Shown: positions 15,501-20,929 of the stretch, one piece after another
Numbering within the stretch: position 1 is the stretch's first letter
How the letters are laid out: every line of letters starts with the position of its first letter
NCBI GenBank assembly: GCA_030141605.1
Contig: JAQGDQ010001736.1
Span: forward strand, 1-27,393
Origin: Tubiluchus corallicola
Lineage: Eukaryota; Priapulida; Priapulimorpha; Priapulimorphida; Tubiluchidae
Direction of reading: 5' to 3'
DNA: 27,393 nucleotides
Notes under the pieces: model-generated
Databases searched by the model: none
The model's input: only the letters and a program-made list of their open reading frames with translations
Told to the model about the DNA's origin: nothing
Program-made: the position numbers and the translations under genes

Positions 15501-17021
15501 ACAGAAAAGTGTCTTAATAGGAGTATGTGTGGAGATCGTTCAAACATTAGGATTACATTTCGCAGACTGCCGAGTAGTGCTGCCTCCTATTAATGGATTT
15601 TATCGTAAGTCGGCTGGCTGTGACGTTCGACTAAGCGCTCGATCATAAATTAACCCAATCGATGATTGCTTAATACAGTCATACCTCCGTTGCCGAACGT
15701 CTCCGTATTAGTACAAATCGGTTTTAGTTTGTGATGTCGTCAATAGTTGGGCTCGCCCGCCGTTAATCAAGTTTTTAATCTATTATTTAATTATCAGAAA
15801 TGCTTTTGCAGTATTAATCGAGTTAAAATGTATGCTTTTTATCGGATTTGAAAATGTAGTGTACGAAAAATCATCCTGTCTTCCTTTTGCTTAAATTGCC
15901 GACGATCAACGTGGCTTATGGCAGGGTTCAATATGGGATATCTTTACGCCGAAGCAGAGTGGCTTACGGCAGGTTCAATATGGGCTATCTTTACACTGAA
16001 GCAGAGTGGCTTACGGCAGGGTTCAATGTGGGATATCTTTACGCTGAAGCAGAGTGGCTTACGGCAGGGTTCAATGTGGGATATCTTTACGCTGAAGCAG
16101 AGTGGCTTACGGCAGGGTTCAATATGGGATATCTTTACGCCGAAGCAGAGTGGCTTACGGCAGGTTCAATATGGGCTATCTTTACACTGAAGCAGAGTGG
16201 CTTACGGCAGGGTTCAATGTGGGATATCTTTACACTGAAGCAGAGTGGCTTACGGCAGGGTTCAATGTGGGATATCTTTACGCTGAAGCAGAGTGGCTTA
16301 CGGCAGGGTTCAATGTGGGATATCTTTACGCTGAAGCAGAGTGGCTTACGGCAGGGTTCAATATGGGCTATCTTTATGCTGAAGCAGAGTGGCTTACGGC
16401 AGGTTCAATATGGGCTATCTTTACGCTGAAGCAGAGTGGCTTACGGCAGGGTTCAATGTGGGATATATTTACACTGAAGCAGAGTGGCTTACGGCAGGGT
16501 TCAATATGGGCTATCTTTATGCTGAAGCAGAGTGGCTTACGGCAGGGTTCAATATGGGATATCTTTACGCTGAAGCAGAGTGGCTTACGGCAGGGTTCAA
16601 TATGGGATATCTTGCCGCCTTGAGGTCTAGGAGTGAAAGAGGCAGTGAATATTCTAATATAGTATATTACACGAATACAACTGTTATGATTGATCACCAG
16701 TCGATCGTCGATTGTGATGGTCAGTAATCGATCATAGAAACAAGAACGATTCTCCGCACTACTGTCCAGTCTGTGTAGATCTTTTTAATGAATGCACCCC
16801 CCAGAAATGAGATGCAAATGTTGACCACAGGTCATCTTTAGCGGCACTTTTTTCAAATGTCCACATTTCGATTCATTGTTAACATCCCCAATGTTGTCAA
16901 CGTTGCAGCTGATGCTGATGATGACGGCAACGAGGAGATAGAGTTCGCCCGATTGACCACTCAACTGACCACGGAGGCATCTCATCTCACGGCATTCGCA
17001 AAGAAGTCAGCGGCCGATTAG
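3578..17021 (+). CDS. WLS: Wntless (Wnt cargo receptor), C-terminal eight exons, 5' part missing
   Basis: Wntless is a multipass membrane protein that binds palmitoleoylated Wnt in the secretory pathway and escorts it to the plasma membrane. Joining 3578-3714, 4784-4824, 6291-6418, 11479-11576, 12281-12488, 13805-13970, 15346-15432 and 16909-17021 gives 978 nt, i.e. 325 residues plus TAG. Every intron is GT-AG and every phase matches. Landmarks shared with the family as I recall it: [10 protein letters not shown], RRxxxxxRxPVLLEK, EWFSI, GEHxM, RNPFYSIW, CLYFxx[33 protein letters not shown] and FLYAPSHK. About seven hydrophobic segments are visible, matching TM2-TM8. Human WLS is 541 residues, so roughly 215-220 N-terminal residues (TM1 and the lumenal lipocalin-like domain) should lie upstream of position 3578. 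I saw no such exon in 2856-3577, and 1-2855 is satellite. The identification is very secure; exact ends depend on splice reading. Confidence 0.96.
3945..4330 (+). repeat. 126-bp tandem repeat, about 3 copies
   Basis: Units begin at GTTCAGTTGTGACGTAG at 4063, 4189 and 4315, exactly 126 bp apart; an earlier copy near 3951 lacks 14 bp. Since 126 is a multiple of three, one frame stays open (4040-4381), but there is no sign of a gene. Each unit contains TGACGT; the last has a full TGACGTCA. Confidence 0.9.
4784..4824 (+). CDS. WLS: WLS exon b: 41-nt micro-exon, start of TM3
   Basis: Acceptor TTTTGTTTCAG|GTTGCTG and donor GATT|GTAAGT, both strong. The exon completes K46 and encodes [13 protein letters not shown], the hydrophobic stretch just before the EWFSI motif. 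It leaves one base that joins exon c as TTT (Phe). The exon is too short to stand out as an open frame and was found by demanding the phase (2 in, 1 out) and the TM3 homology between LLEK and PLEWFS. Confidence 0.9.
4990..5890 (+). repeat. 104-bp tandem array, about 8.5 copies, splice-site-like borders
   Basis: The GCAGTAAGTAAAGACC segment recurs at 5031, 5135, 5239, 5343, 5447, 5551, 5655, 5759 and 5863, an exact 104-bp period. Each unit includes TTACCATTATATCAG|GACC, like a 3' splice site, and 55 nt later GAGCA|GTAAGTA, like a 5' splice site. The 55-nt core has stop codons. It lies in the WLS intron between exons b and c. Confidence 0.93.
6291..6418 (+). CDS. WLS: WLS exon c: TM3/TM4
   Basis: Residues 60-102. 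The acceptor is ACTTTTACAG|TTCCGC and the donor ATG|GTGAGT (phase 0). It encodes [19 protein letters not shown] followed by [20 protein letters not shown] and HLM. Vertebrate WLS has EWFSIGF...GDIRQG...FWIIFCGEHMM at this place, so the alignment is gap-free. It contains the end of TM3 and all of TM4. Confidence 0.96.
6760..7146 (+). mobile_element. Truncated CAGGGATGAG hAT-like element
   Basis: 387 bp closely matching the reverse complement of the complete copy at 24917-25435, from the terminal CAGGGATGAGAATTTTCC to TTTTAAGTCCACTTAGAG. The remaining ~160 bp and the second terminal repeat are absent. In the WLS intron after exon c. Confidence 0.85.
7147..7845. other. AT-rich WLS intron sequence without recognised content
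   Basis: Contains a short repeated TATAACATCCACAACATTATTAT segment pair near 7146 and 7205 and GCATTA-rich words around 7300-7345. An open frame (7520-7846) includes a donor-like CAACAT|GTAAGT at 7692, but nothing recognisable is encoded. Confidence 0.5.
7849..8043. repeat. TA/CA microsatellite framed by 20-bp inverted repeats
   Basis: ATGACTGATGATGACTATAT at the left and ATATAGTCATCATCAGTCAT at the right are reverse complements. Between them are about 22 TA units, then mixed TACA/CACG, then CA repeats. The whole could fold into a hairpin. Open frames here are repeat translations. Confidence 0.92.
8044..8197 (-). pseudogene. Reverse transcriptase fragment
   Basis: The minus-strand translation includes [20 protein letters not shown], matching the G-x-PQGDxLSPxLF motif of reverse transcriptases from non-LTR and related retroelements. 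Only about 50 residues are present, broken by the microsatellite on one side and by stops on the other. A dead retrotransposon piece inserted in the WLS intron; the exact clade cannot be told. Confidence 0.7.
8613..8618 (-). terminator. Poly(A) signal AATAAA for the nested antisense gene
   Basis: AATAAA on the minus strand, about 273 bp past the TAA at 8891. The intervening 3' UTR would include the 65-bp duplication at 8690-8828. Confidence 0.4.
8690..8828. repeat. 65-bp tandem duplication
   Basis: GCAGGCACGTGAAACTGCAAG occurs near 8690 and 8756, each followed by a similar TATTTAGAGTT...GAATGCAGGTGAACAATG. Two copies and a partial third. It lies in the probable 3' UTR of the nested antisense gene. 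Both copies contain CACGTG. Confidence 0.85.
8891..10635 (-). CDS. Nested antisense gene: predicted secreted Asp/Arg/Cys-rich protein (two exons)
   Basis: Lies entirely inside the WLS intron 6419-11478 on the opposite strand. Exon 1 (10635-10591) encodes [15 protein letters not shown], a signal-peptide-like start, and ends at a strong donor TTG|GTAAGT in phase 0. Exon 2 (9238-8891) follows acceptor TTTTTGCAG, also phase 0, and encodes 115 residues plus TAA; total 130 residues. After the hydrophobic start come [11 protein letters not shown], an Arg-rich stretch ([18 protein letters not shown]), an acidic block of 11 Asp, Glu, 6 Asp, then [15 protein letters not shown], and a C-terminal region with seven more Cys (11 in total). 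Asp codons mix GAT and GAC, and exon 2 is richer in GC than its surroundings. I recognise no family. Acidic tracts in secreted proteins often bind calcium; that role is only a guess. A further small exon in the 1.35-kb intron cannot be excluded. Confidence 0.68.
9240..9548. other. Intron of the nested gene, no feature recognised
   Basis: AT-rich, unremarkable; leads into the CAA/CAG microsatellite. A 76-codon open frame on the minus strand has no support. Confidence 0.4.
9549..9673. repeat. CAA/CAG trinucleotide microsatellite
   Basis: About 40 CAA and CAG units in mixed order. On the minus strand this is TTG/CTG. It lies in the intron of the nested gene; long Asn/Ser/Thr or Cys frames are artefacts. 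Confidence 0.97.
9674..10114. other. Intronic sequence, nothing recognised
   Basis: AT-rich with scattered TTTATT and TAATAA words. No repeat, exon or RNA gene could be supported. Confidence 0.4.
10119..10260. repeat. 44-bp tandem repeat, about 3 copies
   Basis: The unit starts ACTGTCATAGTATCACGGTA and continues ACAATTGCCACGTGCTTACC. Three copies are nearly identical. Each holds a CACGTG E-box. Confidence 0.93.
10722..10728 (-). promoter_or_regulatory. TATA box of the nested antisense gene
   Basis: On the minus strand the sequence reads TATAAAA, about 87 bp upstream of the ATG at 10635. This would place transcription start near 10690-10700 with a short leader. The ATG has A at -3. The position relative to a signal-peptide exon supports an independent promoter within the WLS intron. 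Confidence 0.45.
10900..10911. repeat. G12 homopolymer
   Basis: Twelve consecutive G in the WLS intron upstream of exon d. Confidence 0.95.
11090..11345. repeat. 250-bp polypyrimidine tract
   Basis: Almost pure C/T on the plus strand with CTCCT and CCTTCC motifs. It begins 390 bp and ends 135 bp before the exon d acceptor. Such tracts can form triplex DNA and bind pyrimidine-tract proteins. Open frames through it (Ser/Pro/Leu or Arg/Glu/Lys) are meaningless. Confidence 0.95.
11479..11576 (+). CDS. WLS: WLS exon d: TM5
   Basis: Residues 103-134 plus two bases of R135. The acceptor is ATATTTCAG|GATGAT; the donor is GAAAG|GTATGT. It encodes [12 protein letters not shown], then a hydrophobic segment [18 protein letters not shown] and AE. 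It follows GEHLM directly, as the vertebrate protein does (GEHMM-DQHERN), so no coding exon is missing from the 5-kb intron before it. A long polypyrimidine tract (11090-11345) lies about 130 bp upstream of the acceptor. Confidence 0.96.
11685..11780 (+). mobile_element. tRNA-derived SINE head with A and B boxes
   Basis: TGGCTGAGTGG at 11691-11701 fits the Pol III A box (TGGCNNAGTGG) as in Leu/Ser tRNAs. GGTTCTAGTCC at 11761-11771 fits the B box (GGTTCGAATCC) with two changes. The spacing of about 60 bp suits a type-II tRNA. No clean tRNA fold, so it is read as a tRNA-derived SINE. Downstream, the B-box part has grown into a 37-bp array. Confidence 0.5.
11756..12250 (+). repeat. 37-bp array repeating a B-box-like unit, about 12 copies
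   Basis: Units start near 11761 and recur every 37 bp to 12168, each with GATTCCAGTCCTACC or a close variant. Two subtypes alternate: one with CACTCATCCGTA, one with CAAGCACTCGCA. TTGTTATCCTTGATAAATGA occurs both before the array (11738) and after it (12213), followed by another TTCCAGTCCTACC. Ends about 30 bp before the exon e acceptor. Confidence 0.9.
12281..12488 (+). CDS. WLS: WLS exon e: TM6 and third cytoplasmic loop
   Basis: Residues 135-204. The acceptor is TCTATTTTCAG|GGGCGT, and the split codon AG|G gives the Arg of ERGVQL. The donor is TTCGAG|GTAAAT (phase 0). It encodes [19 protein letters not shown], the TM6 segment [20 protein letters not shown], then [12 protein letters not shown] and the loop ending GRRMYFE. 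It is the most conserved exon in the window. Vertebrate WLS carries the endocytic motif YEGL at the end of this loop; here the sequence across the junction is MYF-E|GII, so Tyr is replaced by Phe at the aligned place. A run of 11 G begins nine bases into the intron. Confidence 0.97.
12497..12507. repeat. G11 run close to the exon e donor
   Basis: Eleven G starting nine bases past the splice site. G runs near 5' splice sites can promote exon definition; here that is only inferred. Confidence 0.9.
12682..12990 (+). mobile_element. Diverged internal copy of the CAGGGATGAG element
   Basis: ACGGACACAGT, CACAAGCTGACCGCTAATAG, CACTTTGTTTACATCA, GGAGTTATTTGAGTCAAT and TTTTGCATAGGAGCAG follow the order of the copy at 6760, with an extra ~90-bp insert and no terminal repeats. 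In the WLS intron after exon e. Confidence 0.75.
12991..13442. other. WLS intron, one unexplained minus-strand open frame
   Basis: A 79-codon frame at 13264-13025 on the minus strand encodes a mixed-composition peptide ([26 protein letters not shown]). It starts with ATG but has no promoter, partner exon or recognised homology. Left uncalled as a gene. Confidence 0.3.
13443..13743. mobile_element. Foldback element with AGGTCAAAGGTTA arms, 301 bp
   Basis: AGGTCAAAGGTTAAGTG at 13443 has its reverse complement ending at 13743; the arms are a perfect 22 bp. The inside includes TACACTTGACAATGCCTCGC, shared in reverse with 18227-18357. The arms match a DR1 nuclear-receptor site (AGGTCA-A-AGGTTA). 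The right arm ends about 60 bp before the exon f acceptor. Confidence 0.85.
13805..13970 (+). CDS. WLS: WLS exon f: TM7
   Basis: Residues 205-259 plus one base. The acceptor is CGTATTTTTCAG|GGAATC; the donor is TACACAG|GTATGT (phase 1). It encodes [39 protein letters not shown], then [16 protein letters not shown]. The [15 protein letters not shown] and EGHWKW motifs are near-identical to vertebrate WLS. The stretch between EGHWKW and SAFYTG seems several residues longer than in human. The donor is the first unit border of a 50-bp tandem array in which the splice-site sequence is repeated. Confidence 0.97.
13971..14220 (+). repeat. 50-bp array of repeated splice-site sequence at the exon f donor
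   Basis: Five exact-length units begin at 13971, 14021, 14071, 14121 and 14171. Each reads G(T/C)A(T/C)GTTT(T/C)TGTACAGG, then TGTGCTTTCCATATAG|GTAA and GTTTTTCATACAG. Every unit has up to three AG|GT junctions, including CAG|GTATGT and ATAG|GTAAGT. The third unit has GCACGT and so loses its first donor. The first unit is the real exon f donor. Confidence 0.95.
14221..14614. other. WLS intron f, no recognised feature
   Basis: AT-rich, no repeat or exon supported. Confidence 0.4.
14615..15290 (+). mobile_element. ~660-bp inverted-repeat element, copy A
   Basis: Starts near TGCTTGCATAACGAAATCAT and ends near GGACGGTTTTCGTTTGCAAC; it is the reverse complement, at roughly 80% by eye, of 17078-17726. 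Shared blocks include TTTCATGAGGATCATTTT, CTAAGCTGAGATAATCCAC, TCCAGTAGATGG and AAGTCCAATATATTTAGC. No intact coding frame, so a non-autonomous DNA transposon is most likely. In the intron before exon g. Confidence 0.8.
15346..15432 (+). CDS. WLS: WLS exon g: TM8
   Basis: Residues 260-288 plus one base. The acceptor is TTTATTCCGCAG|GTACGT and the donor TCTTCTG|GTGAGT. It encodes [20 protein letters not shown] then [13 protein letters not shown] and FLYAPSHK are hallmarks of the last membrane segment. The exon starts with GTACG, so the first bases themselves look like a donor, but the acceptor and phase are clear. A repeat element ends about 60 bp upstream of the acceptor. Confidence 0.96.
15433..15900. 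other. WLS intron g, left part, nothing recognised
   Basis: AT-rich, with no repeat or exon supported before the 48-bp array begins. Confidence 0.4.
15908..16616 (+). repeat. 48-bp tandem array, about 15 copies
   Basis: The unit begins GTGGCTTACGGCAGGGTTCA and continues ATGTGGGATATCTTTACGC. Most units are 48 bp; several lack one G (GCAGGTTC) and are 47. Because 48 is a multiple of three, a [16 protein letters not shown]-type peptide repeats in frame until a 47-bp unit shifts it. It is bounded by intron splice sites of WLS and is not a coding exon. Confidence 0.95.
16617..16908. other. WLS last intron, right part
   Basis: No feature beyond the acceptor of exon h at 16908. ATCGATCG-like words near 16700-16735 are weakly palindromic. 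Confidence 0.4.
16909..17021 (+). CDS. WLS: WLS exon h: acidic cytoplasmic tail and stop
   Basis: Residues 289-325 and TAG. The acceptor is AACGTTGCAG|CTGATG. It encodes [20 protein letters not shown] then [17 protein letters not shown]. Vertebrate tails have the same layout: acidic EE, then LTT, then a basic K-x-A-x-E ending (KEAQE in human, reported as an ER-retrieval signal). Here the last five residues are KSAAD, with Lys, Ala and the final acid at matching places. The 3' UTR begins at 17022 and soon runs into a transposon-like element. Confidence 0.92.
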
Positions 17022-17077
17022 AGTGGTAATCAGCGAAGTGGACGTAGCTTGGTTAGCCAGTTCCGTGGTAAAAGAAA

Positions 17078-17726
17078 TATATGTGTGCTTGCAAACCAAA
17101 ACCATCCATAAGTGGGCAGAATTAAAACTTCAAAGTAGGAAGCATCAAAAATTTGCTCAAATGTTTTTTTATAAAAACAAATGCTAAATATATTGGACTT
17201 CTGTATTTCAGCATGAAATTATCAGGAAAATGTTCAAAAAATTACTAAAAATCTAATTTTATAACCCCAAATCCACATTTCTGGCTAGAAACTAGTAGTA
17301 CAATTGTAAAAAACTTGTATTTTCAAACTCTGATAGTAGCTCATGGAAGCTGCCATTTTGCTTCCGGTTTTTTCTGTTGACAAACCCAGATCTTCATCTG
17401 GAAGATCCATCTACTGGATTTAAACATAACTCCAATGTGTTCTTGCAAAGTCCATAGCAACCAGACTTTCATACGGTTGCTAAATGTTTTGTAGAAACGT
17501 GACAAAAAACAATGACTGACTTTAATAGTGATTTTCTCAAGATTATGTTTTTCAGTGCGCAGCCTGCACCTCAACTTCAACGTGGATTATCTCAGCTTAG
17601 AAATAACATAGAGCGATGAACTTGGTATTAAAATGATCCTCATGAAATGGAGATTCAGGATGTGAATAACTAGAAAAACTTAATTGCTGACGTGTGGACA
17701 ATTTTGTTATGCAAGCACACATATTT
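17078..17726 (-). mobile_element. ~650-bp inverted-repeat element, copy B
   Basis: Bounded by TATGTGTGCTTGCA at the left and TGCAAGCACACATAT at the right, reverse complements of each other; inside these, CCATCCATAAGTGGGCA and TTGTCCACACGTCAGCA continue the terminal repeat imperfectly. Opposite in orientation to copy A at 14615-15290. No coding frame remains. Confidence 0.82.
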
Positions 17727-17790
17727 ACTCCACATGCGTTTACCATTTGTACATACGTGTCAAACGAGGCTGTAAGAAGGGGTTCACAAG

Positions 17791-17796
17791 AATAAA
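17791..17796 (+). terminator. Candidate WLS poly(A) signal AATAAA
   Basis: First canonical AATAAA after the WLS stop, 770 bp downstream and just past element copy B. No GU-rich element was assessed. Confidence 0.35.
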
Positions 17797-18226
17797 TTCA
17801 GGGGTACATGATCAAACACTTAGTCCTTTAAGATCAAAATCCAAATTTAATTTCCTTAAAATTGTGCAGCTTACGTAATCATCATATTTATTACCTAATA
17901 TCTATTCCGTGTATTGTACTTGAATTAATGAGTTATATGTATTTAATATCGTATATTTAGAAAAGACAGGTGCATATTACATATATTTTACATAGGCAAG
18001 CTTATTGACTGAAATTGTTCGAAATATTTGTAGAAATTTACATATTAAATGAAGTTTGATATTTAGACGACAAATATTTATGTCCAATTTATAATCATGG
18101 ACAAATAATTTATTTTGAATTGTTTTTTATGAAACACTTTTTGGTACAATTATATACAGTTTGTACAATTATAAATACGCCTTTTCACGGTTTCGTTGTG
18201 CGCAGGTCAAAGGCGTAGGTTGGCGT
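17797..18226. other. AT-rich intergenic sequence
   Basis: Very AT-rich with ATTTA words. An extra AGGTCAAAGGCG motif sits at about 18204, just before the foldback element. No gene supported. Confidence 0.4.
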
Positions 18227-18357
18227 AGGTCAAAGGTTAAGTGTACCACAGCAGCGCAAATCGTCACGTGATGTGTTCGTAATTATAACAGCATGGGCTG
18301 CAAGGCATTGTCAAGTGTAACACAAACGCGCTGTCAGGTGCACTTAACCTTTGACCT
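18227..18357. mobile_element. Short foldback element with AGGTCAAAGGTTA arms
   Basis: 131 bp. The left arm AGGTCAAAGGTTAAGTG at 18227 and the right arm CTTAACCTTTGACCT ending at 18357 are inverted, with one mismatch further in. The centre (CAAGGCATTGTCAAGTGTA) is the reverse complement of the centre of 13443-13743, so this is a shorter copy in the other orientation. Confidence 0.82.
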
Positions 18358-19455
18358 CTTCACATTAATTGTTAATCGCTGGAACTGTAGTTGTTATCAT
18401 GACGAAGTGGAAAATGAACGATATTAGTTTTATAGAACGTGTTTATCGTATAATAACATAGATGACTCGGTAACTTTTTTGTGCTAGTGTTTCGTAAAAC
18501 AATTTCGTGGTGTTAATGAATATAGTATTAATGCTACTGGTTCCCGTTTGGTGTCGCCTGTGAGCAGGGCAAGGACTACAGGCAAATTTCACTATGACCC
18601 CCCTGCCCATAACACCAACCTTGCTTAATGCCCAAATTTTTGGCAAAACAAAATGTCTATATATATATATATGGCGAAACATCGGTTAATACACATTGTT
18701 AAAATGTCAAACTCGCCGTCTTAACGCCAAACTTTCTGCAATCCAAGAGCAAGTGGGATAAAGAGGCTTGACTGCGTCTTCAAATAGGATTAGCAGCTTT
18801 ATTCAGTCTCGTTTTTTGTTCAAAATATTAGCAACCCTGTCTCAGTTGCTAGAGGTGAGCTACCGTAACTAAGGACTGAATTTTGCTGGCGCCATCTAAC
18901 GTGTAAAAAGTCAACTTACAAAACCGATTTCCTCTTATATAAACCACCAAGAAACTGCATTTTCTTTCCGTTTCTGTGTAAAACTGAAATTTGCTTGTTT
19001 ATTGAATTTGTCGATTGATAAAAATATGTTTCACGGTCTACACTCATGACAGGCACGTGTTGCAGTGAGCGAAACGGGAACTCGTTCTATTAATATATAG
19101 TTTACAATAAGCTTTTACATGAATCAAAGGTTGTTAATATGCAAACTATTGCTGTCGATTTTCGTCAGTACATAGAAAACCCGTATTTCAGTTTTTTGTG
19201 TGTATTGTATCTATTTACAACCATGTATCTGTATCATAGCAACGACTATGTCATGTGAGATTTTATCTAACATATTTGTAGCATTTATGTACGATTTACA
19301 TGTGTATTTATATAAGAAATGTTATTTACACCAATTACTGTGTTTGACTGTTATATTTAGTCATTTGGTGATTTTGTACCACAGCGTCTTGTCTTGACTA
19401 GGAAAATCTACAGTTTTCTATAGAAGAACTCGATTTTTTAATGTTATTTTGCTTA
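18358..19455. other. Intergenic sequence without a supported gene
   Basis: Includes a short TA microsatellite (18657-18672). Open frames are short. CTGTCTCAGTTGCTAGAG and GGCGCCATCTAACG words near 18838-18900 resemble transposon ends but no partner was found. Confidence 0.4.
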
Positions 19456-19600
19456 TGGATGATTGAGCTATGACTGCATGCTTACGAATGATTGAGCTAT
19501 GGCTGCATGCTTACAAATGATTGAGCTATGACTGCATGCTTACAAATGATTGAGCTATGACTGCATGCTTACGAATGATTGAGCTATGACTGCAATGAGT
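19456..19600. repeat. 28-29-bp tandem repeat, five copies
   Basis: The unit is ATGATTGAGCTATGACTGCA followed by TGCTTACAA. Five copies with single-base changes; the last lacks the TGCTTAC end. Confidence 0.93.
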
Positions 19601-20925
19601 GGTGGCTCATGGATAAAATTAACCTGGTGCTGCTTTAGAAAATTTTTAGCCATGTAATTTTAATGTTGTACTTTGTAATTGTATTTTTAATAGTTTGTTG
19701 CTTACTAAGAGCCTAAACTGTTGCAGTTCAAGCTTAATCCGTTCACGGTAAGCAGGTGTCAACTAACAACAAACTGTGTGAGGGGCAGTACTTTCTCTAC
19801 CTGGACTTGGGCATGTGTGCATGGCCGCATATAAACAACAGCTAAACATCGCGTTGCTGGAGCGCACTGTACTGGGCTGTGAAGCAAACAGTACCACCCT
19901 CACGTGCTCTGGTTCCGTACAAGTATAAAGAAAGAACTTAAGAAAACACTCATTATATTGAATATTATTGATAATATTAAGTGAAACTAGGGGGTGCTGC
20001 AGTTCCACAGTACCTATACGCGAGCCGCCACTGGTGATGCGTATTAACAAAGTTCACGGCTCCCTTTCCATCATTTTGGTTTGTGAAAATTGGAGGCCAT
20101 TTCTCTGTCTAAATTTCAGCTTGACAATTATAGCGGTGACATTAGAAAAGGAAGCACAGGCTTTGGGTGAACAACATATAGCTGAGGATTTGTTTCAGCT
20201 CTTCAAGACAACAATATTTCTTCTAAACGAGTTTTTGAGAGCCGAAAGAAATTCTCAACTAAATCCAAAGCTGAATTTCCGATCAGCGAAAATTGTCGCC
20301 TAGGCAACGGCGGTTTCCAATATGCACATCGAAGCGTGACGCGCATTCGGATGACAACAATCACATTTGAGTGAATATGGATAATCCATCATGGATTGCA
20401 AGTGGATCCAGATTACGTGGAGTCGTATTTTTACTCTACAGTTACAGCTGACGTAACTGACACCGTTGCCAGTTTGGTAACCTTCACAAAAGGATGGATT
20501 CCCGTACTGCCACAAGGACCTTTCTAATCAAAGTTCAAGTCACAAGAAAAACTCGTAACACATTCCTTCAATATGTTTTAACAATTTTAAATATAAGAAC
20601 TGCATTTTTATTAAGATTTAATTTAATTTTACAAAAAAATTGCTGAAAAAAATACCACCACTCTGGCACACGTTCTAGACACAGACACGTTTTAAACTAC
20701 GTCTAAAAATTTATAGTCAAATATTCTAGATCATCGTTACAAAAGGTAAGATCTCGTGCGGCAGAGTTCGATATACAGCCTCGTTTAAATTAACTAAATT
20801 GAACGAACACGAATTCTTTACTATTCACAAACACTTAGTCAATGAATGATAACGTTGCCGACCGCACAAAAACCAAAAAACAGAAACGGAATTATTATAA
20901 GACGAGTGAAACGAAAACCGAAATG
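19601..20925. other. Intergenic sequence with one weak exon-like stretch
   Basis: 20120-20303 on the plus strand follows TCTAAATTTCAG and stays open to TAG, encoding LTIIAVTLEKEAQALGEQHI and a helical-looking remainder. No partner exon was found. CAGTGGCGGCTCG on the minus strand near 20020-20032 looks like a transposon end. Nothing else recognised. Confidence 0.35.
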
Positions 20926-20929
20926 TGGT

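Larger units (their letters stand above)
17022..17796 (+). other. Probable WLS 3' UTR, largely made of a transposon copy
   Basis: Begins after TAG. A first AATAAA is found at 17791-17796, about 770 bp past the stop. From ~17078 to ~17726 the sequence is repeat element copy B, so most of the 3' UTR would be transposon-derived if this signal is used. Confidence 0.45.

Noticed and set aside
15887-16727. Long frames with [16 protein letters not shown]-like repeats
   Set aside because: 48-bp minisatellite inside a WLS intron; frame shifts at 47-bp units.
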